A stretch of DNA of 64,000 bases, taken from assembly GCA_025266875.1 (NCBI GenBank), contig JALLLT010000062.1:1-64000 (forward strand), in the 5' to 3' direction. Below are positions 48,703-61,036 of this stretch, one piece after another (positions within the stretch are counted from its first letter, which is position 1; the number at the start of each line of letters is the position of its first letter). Made by a program: the position numbers and the translations under genes. The notes under the pieces are model-generated. The model saw nothing but the letters and a program-made list of their open reading frames with translations. It was not told the DNA's origin and searched no databases. This DNA comes from Fennellomyces sp. T-0311 (Eukaryota > Mucoromycota > Mucoromycetes > Mucorales > Lichtheimiaceae).

Positions 48703-51625
48703 TTACTCGGCATTGAACAAGCTTGCGAACTCACTGTCGTCGTGTTCAACAAGCTCGTCGTCAGATTGTGGCTCGCTGGGCTCGTCATCATCACTCTGAT
48801 CTTCCTCCAGACCATCAGTACTAGCAGTGATCGTCGTGTCAGCAATAATGCACTGTAGTCGGTTACTGTGAACCTGCTGCCAATATGTTGCCTCTTCCAA
48901 CTTTTGCTTATACAGCGCAATCTTTCCACGGTTTTCCAGAGAAATACACTCTTCGGTAGTGACCAGAGTGGCTGGTTCACCAGATGGAGTAGTAGGAGGG
49001 GGAGGCGAATGAAGACGTCTAATCGTCTCTTGAATTGCAGTTACTGTTTCTTCGTTGAATCGAAGAACAGATTGTGCATCTTCCTATCATTTTTGCGGGT
49101 ATATATCAATAAAAGAATGAATAGGTAGCACCCTTTTACAAACCTTCAGCATTCGGAGCTCCTCCTCAGCTCTTAGTTTCCCATGGTATGCATCAAACGG
49201 GTAGTTCGGAATATCTGATAAGATATTCGCTGTTTGCCGAAAAATGCTATTTCGTTCCAGAACGGATCCGATAGTCAGCAAGGGAGGGAGGCCTATATAA
49301 TAGTTGGTATAGTTGTCATGCCGACCTCTGAGTATCCTACCTATAACCGTGACAAGTGCACGTATATTCTGATACGCCATCAGCTTTTTCTCAACTTCCC
49401 TAAATGCTGTTTCTTTATGGCGAGAAAGGTTTTGGGTCTCATTATGACCTATGCAAATATCCTGCGTAAATGTATGTGTAATGAATATGGTTCGATATCG
49501 TTACCATTGCCCTGTGTTTGAAAGGCTTCTGTAATAATGTCGTAAACACCTACTGCAAGGCGAAGGTTTTCCCAGGCATTTTGGACCTTCGCAATTTGAC
49601 CAGTCTCATCGTGCTCTCTCAACTGGGTCGCTTCCTGAAGGTGCTTTCTCCACTGTTGTTCGATTGCACACAGGTCTTCACTAAATCCAGCTCTCCGAAG
49701 TGCAGCAATCGCATCAGCTTTAACATCATTTGCGCGTTTATACTTTCGTTGAAGAGTATGAGCTAATGTCTCTGAAGTTAGTACCGTTTTTGCTTTACCT
49801 TGCATTTAGCAACTTTACCAATATTCGCAGATTTTTGCTGGGCAAACGTGTCGAGCGCAACTGTCAATGTAAGTCGCCTGTTGAGAGGCGACATATAGCG
49901 TGTCATGGACACGAAACCGTTGAGGTAGGACCATAAGCGTTCCATCCACTCGCCATCGCGTAGTCCGAATCCCTGGAGAAGACGAGGATGGAACTTTACC
50001 TGACACTCTGGGACATGTCCAGTTATGTGGAAGATGCCTACAGAGATAGGTGCGTCTTTTAAGGCGTGGAGGCATGGTGTTGTCTATCATAACCTGGTTT
50101 AGGACACATGTTGAGTAGACAAATAGGTCAGACTAACCGTAATTGCTTTTTGTATTTTGCATCCAACATCATACATGATGCGGATGTTGCCTTCATAAAG
50201 TGGGTTCGCAATCACTTTGTTCAGGGCACTGAGAACATATTTATATCTAAAGATTATATCGTGAGCGTTAATGTGGTTGATAGATCAATAAACTGACTGT
50301 TCTCCAGGCGTTGTCATGTTGACAAAAGCAAGAGGGAAACCGTGATCGCAGGTAATGCCGAAAACACCGGTTTTATCCAGCCCATTAAGGCTGCCGCCTT
50401 TCTTTTCCAGAGCTGTAAATGAAGTACAGCCTTTCACCTCATTCTCCTTCCCCTTTAACACGGTAAGTCATATAAAATATAACAAAGTGAAGTATAATCA
50501 GTAGCCTCTCACCGTACTGCCATACTCCACGATGGTATCCACCCAATAGCTGTCAACTTCTTCAGATCCTCCATAAACAACATTGGGTGTATCCTTAGCG
50601 CGCTTCAAGCGTCGCAATTGGAAGTTGCCATCTGCTGAAACCCCTTTGCGACCGCTCTGTAAAACCATAATCAATTAGTATTATCTCAATCTTATGTACT
50701 TTTTATAGATACCACGAATTTGCAGCCAGGGCATGCCTTAATCAAGCCACAATCGATTCGGTATTGCTTCTCGACATTCAGCATCATCCTGTCGTACATG
50801 GGCAATGCCTCGGACAAACGATTCTTGAATGAAACCGGAATCTAAAGCATGTATGTATAAGGGCACGCTATAACTATCTTTAATACATACCTTTCGGCGA
50901 TTAAATGCCCCACAGAATGTGGCAATTCCGTGGATAGACAGACGGCACAAATAGTGAAGATGATGGATAGCGCGCATCAGCTCCAAATGAATTGCATTCC
51001 CAGGAGTGGAAGGCGTCAATGGAAATAGATGGCGACGCAACAAAACAAGAGGAAGCGGCAAATGTGTGTTGCAGTACTCAAACGAAACATGCTTTACACC
51101 TAATAGCAATTCACATATGTCAATGCATATTTGTTTTGACATCCTTCCAATTGTCCTACACTTACCACACACAAACACGCAAGTAACCCATTTTTGGCTT
51201 TTTTCACAAGCGCAAGTCGGTTCGTCTTTGACATGGCGGACAACTTCCATGTCCTCGGCCTTGAGTTGTTGGTTGCCAATGCCTTCTAAGTAGGCTTTTG
51301 GCATACTCTCAAGGAGCTTAGCCCAATTGCTGTCCCGCAATTCCTTTCTTGATTGAGGCGATGCTGGCAATGCTTCATTCACTGAAAGCACTGGCTCTTC
51401 AGCGGGAAGCCAATCCGTGAACGGCCGATGGCAAGATGGTGCAGGGGGCAGATTCGTTGCTGATTGCCCGGCGATGGGTGGCATTTCGTTTAAAAGTGAA
51501 TTGCCTCGAAGGGCCTTTGCCGAGGACAACGGCTTGATCTTCTTGACCATTGTACGTCGGTTGGCAGTGTTCGAGACTCTTTTGATTTGGTTGTGACTGA
51601 GTTTACGAGTATACATGTTTGACAA
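48703..51625 (-). CDS. KDZ transposase, multi-exon
   Basis: Start at 51625 (MSNMYTRKLSHNQ). The N-terminal region has the Cys cluster linked to KDZ proteins (CACEKSQKWVTCVFVCG), then HLPLPLVLLRRHLFPLTPSTPGNAIHLELM, the family's L..LFP-S-P..P..A motif. Later exons: DCGLIKACPGCKF near 50740; LDKTGVFGITCDHGFPLAFVN (about 50385-50320) with the first catalytic Asp; IMYDVGCKI near 50180; IFHITGHVPECQ..FHPRLLQGFGLRDGEWMERLWS (about 50062-49930) with the D-G-E..E-R-x-W-S signature; helical C-terminal exons to an acidic end at 48703. Introns are short GT-AG. I found no nonsense codon in the exons I could place. Pairs with the HMG-box gene in the same element. The family was described in fungi alongside TET/JBP genes; none is present here. 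Confidence 0.88.
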
Positions 51626-51945
51626 GGCAAAAACAAAGGAACGAATACTTCTTTATAATTGTTTACTATTCCCTACTATTGGTGGCGGTGCTCAGAACGT
51701 CAATATCCGCTATCGTTGCACCAGCACGCAGTACGATGGTGTGTTTTAACGACAGTTTCTAATGTTTAAATTTTACGGCAGGGCAAAAATCCTGGTGCCG
51801 TAAAAAAATTTGTCGGATGCTGTATACTGCAGTGTAGGTGTTACTAGGACGAAAAATGACGAAAATAGTACTATATTTGGAATATACAAGCTAAAATATT
51901 ACATATATAAATGTGAAGCCGCTGCATATATGACTGATATGTATG

Positions 51946-52650
51946 CTAAACATTAAACAAAGAAGTTAAAGTCCACTTGTAATCCTTTCGATCAGCAGGA
52001 TGCTCGTTACTTTCTTTTACGTAGCTATCTTCTGCTTCATCTGTCCATTGTTCGATTAACCTTGTCAATTCCTCCTGTGCTCCTATGTCCAAAACCCCCT
52101 CTTCTTCTTCTTCTTCGTCTGTTGTTGAATTACCATTGTCGTCGTCTATTCCTATGCTGCTCGACACTTCAGCTGATGATATATTGACCTCTTCGGGAAG
52201 ATCTACCGTGACTTGCCGACGTATTCACCTTTTTTTTACTGCACCAGATCGTATCTGGGCCATTTTCAGTACTTTGGTACATGACATGCGGTTGCGAAGT
52301 TTGGAGTGGATATGTGCCATATCGCTGAATAGACGTTCACATGAAGCCGAATTTACACCTATCGCTTGAATTCGACAAGCAACAAAGATTAGCTCCTTGC
52401 ATCTGTTTGAACCGTCGCTTGGATGGCTTGGTTTCATTGACTCTCGCTCAAGTGCAGCCCAGTATACCTCCATGCTAGTGAAACCAGTGGCAGTGAGGGC
52501 ATCGAAGGGTTCTTTTTACAAGTCAAATCTCGCAATTTGTTCGTACATGTCAGTAACGGTTTCACCACTCCATGCTTCATAATAATATGTTGTCCAGGCC
52601 GCATACATTCGAAATCCGAAATTGTCAGTGACTGTGGTATCCAAGGTACT
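51946..52650 (-). pseudogene. hAT transposase C-terminal remnant
   Basis: One frame with the hAT dimerisation region: STLDTTVTDNFGFRMYAAW, EAWSGETVTDMYEQIARFDL, then IQAIGVNSASCERLFSDMAH and KLRNRMSCTKVLKMAQIR, and an acidic tail ending TLTSLFNV at 51946. TAA at 52518-52516 and TGA at 52227-52225 interrupt it without frameshift. The N-terminal two thirds, including the zinc finger, is missing. The KDZ element ends about 140 bases away, so its insertion may have split or displaced this older copy; 40653-41227 on the other side of KDZ shows no hAT coding sequence. Confidence 0.75.
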
Positions 52651-53379
52651 AGCTAGTCGGCACTACAGGGTAAACGTATGACGGTACCTGAATAATACAT
52701 TGACAGCCTTCTGGCTTGACTAGATCTTCCAAGAAGTCTAGAAACATTGCCGTGTCGGCTATATGATATGGCATCCTCCACTGCACACCAGGTGAGGAAT
52801 CCCCTACTAGGAAGGTAGGAGATTCTTAAGAATCTTTTGTTGGGGGATAAGACGCAGCTCATACCCCCAGTTTCCAGAGTGAAAGCTGCATGGAGAACTG
52901 CATAATTGCTTGAAAAAGATGGATGCGGTGACTTTCTGCATGTTTCTGCACCAGCATGCAGAGTGCTGTATAAGCAATTTGTAATTTTTGTGAACGATCA
53001 ATTTTATTTTCAGAAATGGTGATGATGCAGCAATGTTGAAATGGAATGGAGGAGAAGTCTTTAACAAGCGGTGTTGAGTTTACAAAGGGTAGTCAATATT
53101 TCAGTACCATGAGAAACTTTAAAACTGGTGCCTTATATCGGCAATCCGACGCACATGGTGCATCAGCAAGAAAAAAGGAAGTTGGATGCGTTGTAGTATA
53201 ACGTCACGCATTGTACAAAAAGAAGTATACACGACTCTAGCACATAGTGGTATTGTGCTATTGAAATAGTGATCCGTGTTCCTGTACACTTTACGTATAT
53301 AGAAGAGCCTAATAAAGCCAAGACAGCAAAATGCATGGTTCACGTTGCACATGACGTTCCATAACAAATTAGTAACCGA

Positions 53380-53525
53380 TTGTAATGCAATGCTGCCAAG
53401 GCAAACACTGCTGTGCTGAGACTTAGTCGCTATGATGGTGCCAGGACAGATCGATATGATCTTGCCAAGGTAAACGGCCATGGTGATGTAGGAACGGTGT
53501 AATGATGCTGCCAAGACGAATGACC
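53380..53525. repeat. TGCCAAGG-type subterminal repeats
   Basis: Four copies of a GAT-x-x-TGCCA(A)G-x word at about 53389, 53440, 53463 and 53509, each followed by CAAA-, CAGA-, TAAA- or CGAA-like bases. They lie upstream of the family-C transposase and may be its 5' subterminal repeats. 52651-53379 shows nothing else. Confidence 0.4.
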
Positions 53526-53579
53526 AATGTGGCGAAGCATAATGGGACATTTTTTATTATTCGTGCATTGACGAAAGAC

Positions 53580-53587
53580 TATATAAG
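53580..53587 (+). promoter_or_regulatory. TATA box (TATATAAG) of the family-C transposase
   Basis: Sixty bases before the start codon at 53640, with TATGGTATCAAATCG as likely leader. Confidence 0.5.
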
Positions 53588-53639
53588 AAGAATGTTCGAG
53601 CAGTAGGTATGGTATCAAATCGTACCTACCGTTTCTAAA

Positions 53640-56591
53640 ATGTCAACAAGATCTTATATGTGTTACTGTGAACTTTGCCGAGGCAGAAACCCCAATGGGG
53701 CTATTGTCAACCAGCGAACATATAATGAACACCAGCGTGCCAGCGCCACCAATGCCATTGCCGCCATTGTATCGACTCGCGTTGATAATGGTATGCCTGA
53801 ATTCATGCGAGTGTTGATGGCAATCTAACTTACCTGTATTCCTTCAGATGGTGATACTACCATGATGCATAGTGAGCCTGACGACGATGATTTTGGTGAG
53901 CCTGCACCGATGGTTGTCAATGGTAGGTTCATGTAAGCTAAATACCGAAGCAAAACATTCATACCAATTTATAGAAGAACCACCGGTCCAAACATTTGAC
54001 ATTTGCGATCCTGGGATCAGCGATCAAAATGAAATGAACGAAGCCGTCGATGTCGAGTTCGGGCACGCAGTTGAGGATGATGAAGGTTTGTGAAATTAAC
54101 GGATCTGTAGAGGAAGCAAAGTAGTGTTGACCGCAAAACGTTTAGATCAAGAAATTGTAGATGGTACCAGCCTTCGGGATCATATCCCTGATTCGCTATT
54201 GTTTGTCTTCGCTTTCCTTGTGTTGTTCCAATTGTATCACATATCCGAGAGAGCTGCCGTCATCCTCATTGGCTTCTGCGTATCCTTGATCCATTCCCAA
54301 TCGAGAGATTTGTTGCCATCCGTGCCAGAAACGATCACCAGTCTGCGAAGATGGATCGGCTTCACCCGTCTTACCGAAGATCTCCGCATGTACAGTGCTT
54401 GCCCCACGTGCCATGCCATTTCCCCTCTGCCTGGCCCAGCTATGTGCACGAATATCGACTTGTCTATTTGCGGCACACAGCTTCTGAAGCAAACATTAAG
54501 CAACCGAATCTCGCAGACACCCATTAAGCAGTATGCTTACTATCCATTGGGGAAAAGTTTGGAGCGGCTTTTCAGTTGTGAAGGCTTCGAAGACAGCATC
54601 AATGAATGGAGACGATACCAGTATCGACCGGGTGTTTTCACAGATGTATACGACGGTATGCGCTGGCAGTCGCTCCGGGATAACGATGGTCTTCCTTTTG
54701 TTGAGCACCCACGCTCGTTAATGCTTACGCTCAACATTGACTGGTTCTCTCCTTTTAATGGTACTTACTCCATCAGCGCCATATATCTCATTGTCAACAA
54801 TTTGCCTCGAGCCGAACGCTATAAAATCGAGAATGTGATCCTTGTCGGTGTCATACCTGGACCAAAGGAACCACATACCTATGAAATGAACCATTACTTG
54901 GAACCACTTGTCGACGATTTCCAGCGGCTTCGTGATGGAATTCTGATGTCAACACACCAAAGTCGTGATCGTGTGATGGTTCAAGCAGCATTATTCAACA
55001 TTGCCTGCGACATTCCCGCCAGTCGCAAAGTCGCTGGCTTCACCAGTCATTGCAGCACGTGCGCATGCAATAAATGTACGCGAGAATTTGTTGTCTTCCC
55101 TGGTACCACGAAACTTGACTATTCCGGCCATACTCTTGGTGAATTGAGAACGAAGGAGCGCAACGCACATGATGCCGAGCGCTGGGCACAGAAAACCTCA
55201 TCAGCTGGGCGCTATAGAGTCGAGCGTGAAACAGGAACGCGGTATTCTCAAATCCACCGGCTTACATACTTTGATCCAGTGCGGGATACAGTTATCGATC
55301 CTATGCACAATCTCTTCCTCAGTACGGCTGAGCGAATAGTCTGCATATGGAGAAGCCGCGGCCTACTGACTGACGCTGATGGCGTGACGATGCAGAAGCT
55401 GCCTGATGGAGTTGTCTTGCCTCCTGGTATTCCACCTTGCAGCGAAAGATCGAGCGTAAGTTCAGGCTTCATGACCGCTGAAGACTGGAAGGCGTGTGTC
55501 TGGTGTATTCTGCATTTGTTTTGAAAGGGGTCCTTGCTGGTAACTATTACTGGCATTGGATGCTCTTTGTGTCTGCCTGCCGCCTCCTCGCCAAGACTGT
55601 CATCACATATGCCGAAATTGACGAAGCTCAAGACTTGCTGATACGATTCGTACGTGGCTGCGCGCGGTTGTACGGTGCTGAATCGATCACCCCAAATATG
55701 CACTTGCACTTGCACTTGAGCCGCACCATCCAAGACTTTGGACCAATCTATGCATTTTGGGTTTTCAGTTTTGAGCGATATAACGGCTACATGAAGAATG
55801 CTGAAACGAACCAGAAGGATGCCTTTGAACTGACGTTCATGAAGCGGTTCATCGAAAAAACTGGTGCTGTTGACTTTGTCCGCTACAATATTTGCGAAAG
55901 CGTTGCTCAGCATCCCGTCTATGGCCGCATTCTACTCCAGATTGCCGGCTAGTTGCGTCGTCGACCCACCGAAACAAATGCTGCAGCTTTCGACCCAGTT
56001 CGTTTTGGTTCCCATTCTTCCGATGTCAGTGCCGAGGCCTGTGGCAGTGAGGCCTTACCACCGGACACCTTTGAGTCTATGCGTCATGGTCGGAAAGTGA
56101 TCGCAAGCACCCTGCTGTACGGATTCCTGCTGCAGCATTACCGCCGCCACTACGAAGGGGAAGCATTCCATTGCCCCAACAGCATCGAGAAGTTCCAAAC
56201 GATAGAGATCTACGGACAGACGTACAGGTCAGCAACAGCCCAATCAATTCGAGGATCACACATACAGGCCTTGTTTGAGCAGAGTAACCGTGTTGTTGCC
56301 TGGACTGGCCAAGTGCAGTACTACTTCAGCAGTGAAATTGTCCACAATCACAGCATCATCAAGCACTACTTCGCGTATGTCCGCTGGTACCGCACCCAGG
56401 CCTCACCACAGCGCTTTGAAAGAGAAGGCCTGGAGGAATGGCGTAACAGTTTTATGACAGATGACTTCCGGTGCATCTTGCCAGTACACAGAATCTTGAG
56501 CCAAGTCACCGTTGTTGCTTATGGTGCCCAGACAAATCGTGACAGCGCAACGATGGTTGTGATTCCGTTGGTGCGTAGAAGCGTTGCGTAG
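53640..56591 (+). pseudogene. Family-C Tnp2-like transposase with all N-terminal exons
   Basis: Exon 1 (MSTRSYMCYCELCRGRNP) carries the C-x-C-x2-C..H cluster typical of fungal Tnp2 proteins. Two short acidic exons (about 53848-53922 and 53975-54084) precede the main exon: SLLFVFAFLVLFQLYHISE, MYSACPTCHAI, KQYAYYPLGKSLERLF, TDVYDGMRW, LTLNIDWFSPFNG, VILVGVIPGPKEP, ACNKCTREF and TVIDPMHNLFL. Around 55430-55505 comparison with the right copy shows two compensating one-base shifts and then a lost base after DWKA, so the frame breaks there. It resumes at 55494 (CLVYSAFVLKG), hits TAG at 55950-55952 (CAG expected) and ends with the intact C-terminal domain at 56591. Much of the protein is well preserved, so decay is recent. 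Its accessory gene converges from 56637. Confidence 0.78.
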
Positions 56592-56636
56592 TGAAAAAAA
56601 AAATAAAAGTAAAAGAAGGGAAGCAAGCGGGCTTTA

Positions 56637-57015
56637 TTATGCCCAGTCGGGCAATGCATCTCGTACTTTTTGAGAAAGCACAGTGTCTTCGTCCACAACT
56701 GGCTTTCTTTCTCGCTGTTGCCGTCCAGGCACTTTTTTGCGCGCCTCAACAAGCCTATCCAGCTCGTTGATGTACTCCACAGCCTGTGGCATTACGGCGT
56801 TCAAGTCAGCATGATGCTACCGTTTTCACGAAACAAAAAAGCTTTTACCTTCGCACTGCGGAATCCAGGTTTCTGAACCCAAAGGAGTGCGTCTGACTCC
56901 GGATCCGAGATCTCTGGAGACATGCACTCCCTCTGAAGGAGGTCTTCTCCATTCGGAAGCTTTCCTCCATCGGAAAAGCATATTTTTCTCTGAGTGCCTT
57001 TTCAAGCTCCTACTG
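56637..57015 (-). pseudogene. 3' half of the third family-C accessory gene
   Basis: Holds the conserved later motifs of the family: LLQRECMSPEISDPESD and WVQKPGFRSAK (about 56945-56860, with a GTAAAAG donor after AK), then VVDEDTVLSQKVRDALPDWA ending at TAA 56639-56637. The left copy has the same end (VLETLPSWAKN). Upstream of 57015 the similarity stops and a Plavaka-like element begins; the matching 5' half lies at 62655-63405 on the same strand. Confidence 0.6.
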
Positions 57016-57354
57016 CCTATATGTCCTCCGTATGGAAATCGAGTACTCTCACAGGGCAAAAAATATTTCAGCGAGATTGTAAATATTTCTGTGCTCTGAC
57101 GGATATGTACATGGCAGTCAATTGATTTAGTTCTTTAGAAGATTGCGAGAAGGTATGAGAAATGTTTCAGTGCCTCGGAGAAGGTCAGGAATGTTGAAAG
57201 AGCGTATAAATTGTTTTCGTTCCTTTGTTAAGGTAGCTAAAGATATTAAAAGAGCTACTTTAGTGCTCACTGTTTGCAGTTTCCTTTGCTTTATTCTTGG
57301 GAATGAGAGGGGGTATTAGTTACTAAATGCGCATTCATTATATGTCAAGGCTAG

Positions 57355-60300
57355 TTAAGTGTCATCTGCCTCCACAACATCCCCTATATAAACCTGTGTG
57401 CCAGCTGACTCGTCCGAAGAGCCTTCGCCAAAATCTTGGGTTGGATTGTCTACATTCTCTTCGTTCGTAGTAGGTTTATCGCAAAAATCTTGGGTCGTGG
57501 TGTCTACATACTCTCTGTCAGCAAGATCATGAATTTTCCCTTTCGAGTTAATCCAAGAATGAATATCAGTATCTGTATTCACCAGATATGCGCTTTTTGA
57601 GTGATAGCCATCAACCGATCGTATATTGTATGCATCGAAGTCAGGGATAATCCAGATGGAGCGCTTGATATCTTCAATGCGGCTGATAAATGCTCCTTTA
57701 TAGTTGTAATTATATGCTGGAGTGACGACTTCCAATCCAGTCTTATGCTCCGTATCAAGCGAACGCATTCTTTGTGCAAGACATAGTCTCAACTGTTCGT
57801 GTTGAAAATCGACGGTGAAGAACATTTTCACATTTCCGTATACTTCAACGTCTTCTGAAGCGCCATCTTTGAACACACCATATTCTGTTCGTTTTCGATT
57901 GTGAAAGGACTCATGCGTGCGCAGCGTTTCTTGAACTGGATTGCCACTTGTATCATAATCATTGATCGTCAGAGTTTTGAACACTCGGACCGGGGAATTG
58001 GGTTCTAGCTTCAGCATATCCTTCTGCTTCCTGATTGAAGGATGACCTGCGTAGGTATCAAGGAATGACGATAATAGATCCCCAAAGCTGAAATAGTTAC
58101 ATATATCAAGCTTGTTAATCGACGATACTGTGTGCATTCCATTGACATTTGAGGATAAACGATACGTCGTCTCAAGCACGCTTGGATCGATTTGTGTTGC
58201 CTTTTCTGGTAGTGGTGACTTTGGCACATATTTACGTAGAATGTCTCGAACATAGATATAGCTCCCCATCTGCGCGACAGAATCTTGGCGTCGATTTGTT
58301 CTTAATGCAGGCTTTTTGGCATCTATGATATGCTGACGTTCCGAGTGCATTGTTGAATATCCTTTGATTGGTCCACGCTTCCGTATATCCATAGTATACT
58401 TATTTAGCATATGGTGCTTAGGAAAACATAATTTCGACTAGATATCGAATTGGTTACTAAAGGCGTAAAAGTACGTATTATGTACAAAGATCCGAGTACG
58501 TACCCTAGAATACTGAGCAAATACTTTAACGTAGTAAAAATAAGCTTTTAGCGTTGACTCTGCTTGTACCAGCGCTGACTCAGTATACTCATTGCCACGA
58601 ATTTGAATAAAAAAGTCGAGAAACTTTCTGATACACAAGCATTCTTGTAAGGACAAGTAGTCGTAGACGCATGGCAACAATATCTATAAAAATCATGTAA
58701 TGTAGCTCTATCTATAATTTCTCTTATATATACCGGTCAACCAAATGTATACTTACCATCATATTGTGCAGAAGCTCGCCGTACGTAGGGTTTTTCAAGT
58801 TAGAAGTGAATATGTCATTTGAGAACGTTCGAATGTTTTTATATGGCGGTAGATGTGCGGCCCTATAAGCTCGATAGCAGAATAAGTCGACGGTCAATAG
58901 TACTATTATAGTCAATCGTACCGTCGCTTTATCTCCAAGATAGCCTTCTTTCCATGGTTTTGTCGAACGCTTTTCTCAACGAATTCTAGAAGATGCTTGT
59001 AAATCCCACCAAGTTGGTGCAAATCGTCAACAGTAATTGAGTCATATATATCAAAATAATGATGGGGATAATTCCAGAAAGCGTTCTAGTCATTTTATGC
59101 AGTGTGAGTATAACGACGACGGCTGGCTTTTTCATTTACTTTTAAACACTTACGCGGACAAGGTGGATGCTATGCTTCCGAGTAATATCTTTTGCTTCAG
59201 CTTCTCTCCCATTATCCATCTGAATACATGCATCATTATAATGCTGAATCATATTGGCAGGCGTTCGAACATGTAAATCTGCACATTCGTTCGAAAAATT
59301 GACAGTCGGCTCGTAACATCGTGGGCATCCTTCGCAAACTTTGGTCCCGTATTTCACAAGAGTCAAGAGACATCTAGTCCGCACAGTAACAGTCAGATCA
59401 TCATTGTTCATTGCTAGATAACTGGTATCAGCCTTACTGCTCTGGTAGGTCCGCAGTATAAGTAGTTAGTGCTGGCACACAGTCGTATCGGTAATTTTTT
59501 GGGCCTTTCAAATCATAAATCCTGATGTATATAAATACATCGTTAGTCATAAGAACATATGTAGGATATTATAACGTTACTTTTTTTTCCTTGAAGGGGG
59601 ATAACACCAAATCAAGGCAGTAATGAAATATACTCTGCTTTGCCGTGCGAACCCACTCATCGGTTCCAAGAGATTTGGTATTTAGCACTGGAAGGTAGGC
59701 AAGTAGTCGGCGGGTGTCAAATGCATCTTTGTCACGGTATTCCACGGGAATATTACCTATAATATTATTTAAGCAGATTAAAAATGCGTGATTAGATGAA
59801 GATGAATAGCAATTAAATACCCAATTTTAGGTAAATTGGCCAAGCTTTCTCTCTTTGATTGCCACTGACAAGTGTTTGGTCTGACGCTAACATTAACGGT
59901 AGTACGACTGATCCTGGAGGCGATACACCCTACATGAAATACACAGCTGAGCAAAAGGACTATAAAGAGTACGACTGTCATACCTGCATTTGGTGCCACC
60001 AATCGCTATTATGTAAATCCGTGTAGATTCGTTCATCACCACGATATGCCATAGTGGGCGAAAGCTTCATAAGGTTCGAGAAAAGTGGATCGTTAAACAG
60101 GCTTTGGGTCAAATACTTGATGTCGAAATATGTGAAGCTGATGGCGCCAGTCGCCTCAATGAATTGGGCTTCCTTTCCTTTTGGGAAACTTGGTACGTCG
60201 CCTAAATTAATAGAAACAGTCGTTGGTTCCTGCGAAAGAGCAACATTAAAACGAATTGAAATATCCTTATATCTAATCAACTTTACCGGTATACTCCTTT

Positions 60301-60887
60301 TAGTACCCACTTGCTTCAGATGACCCTTTAGTCCGTCGAATGTCTTAAACTGCAAGTCCAAAGGTTGCTTCGTTGCATGTACTCTGTCAGCTGCCATTTG
60401 AACTATGTCAATCACCCTAAAATAAGGAAGTATATATCAGTATACATTTTCAGAGTAATAAAACATCAACTTACTGCTTGTACTGCTCTTTTGAAAGGTT
60501 TGAATTAAAGGTAAAGTGCGCAATAAGAAGCTCGATGTCCGAAAGTTTAGGGATAGGATCCTCGTTGCTCGATCGCCTCTTGTTTGGAGCCGGCCAGACT
60601 GTTTCTTCGTAAAAACATTTATTACTCGGAGGTACTTGTTTCTGGCTCTTCCTTTCTGTGACAACACCCTGATTGTCATTGATATAGTCGAGATCCATGG
60701 GTTCATCAAATGTGTATGACTGCAGTACGAGTGTGTCAAGAAGGGTTGTGTCTTTTTTTCGGTTCGCAGCTGGCAAAGGTTCGTTTGCATGTGCCTGGCG
60801 CAAATGAGCTAATACACCTCTTGTGCCTTTAAATGCTTTTCCTTCGGCACGACATGAATTGTGAGGGCACTGATCATTTTCGCCCAT
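57355..60887 (-). CDS. Plavaka-like transposase (B2), spliced, apparently intact
   Basis: Start at 60887 (MGENDQCPHNSC) with a C2H2 finger (CPHNSC..HLRQAH). Donor near 60474, then exon 60415-59978: IDIVQMAADRVHA ... MAYRGDERIYTDLHNSDWW. Next LPLMLASDQTLVSGN..AWPIYLKLG and NIPVEYRDKD..LLAYLPVLNTK, SIFHYCLDLVLSPF; KVCEGCPRCYEPT (59142-59411); LGGIYKHLLEF near 58990; LCIRKFLDFF; then the last exon 58410-57355 with YSTMHSERQHIIDAKKPAL and an acidic, Thr/Glu-rich tail. Landmarks follow the B1 order throughout. No nonsense codon found. Divergent from the accessory gene at 61037 with 149 bases between. 57016-57354 is the noncoding element end; I could not fix the exact terminus. Confidence 0.85.
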
Positions 60888-61036
60888 GGTTGTGCAGGTG
60901 GAACAGTAAAGCCAGCGGGATGTGAAAAGTTTTTTTATTTACCTGCAGTATTTTCTGCCCCAAAAAAATTCTGCTTCATTATTACTGATCTCACCAGTTC
61001 TTCCCAAGTGCCCTCCGTCTACTTTTACTGAACACA

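Larger units (their letters stand above)
41236..51803. mobile_element. KDZ (Kyakuja-Dileera-Zisupton) element, 10.6 kb, with nested element
   Basis: A terminal inverted repeat of about 33 bases, itself partly palindromic (ACGGCAC, AGGATTTTT, CCTGCCGTAAAA), begins at 41236 and ends near 51801-51803. AAAAATTT is found just outside each end (41228-41235 and 51804-51811), an eight-base duplication as reported for Zisupton-type elements, although on the right two extra A bases leave the exact edge uncertain. Contents: an HMG-box gene (+), a KDZ transposase (-), and a 4.6 kb insertion (43594-48220). Without the insertion the element is about 5.9 kb. Bases 42807-43593 hold no gene. Confidence 0.8.

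Noticed and set aside
53119..53550. 143-codon minus-strand frame upstream of the family-C transposase
   Set aside because: No recognisable domain, and it overlaps degenerate subterminal repeats; likely chance.
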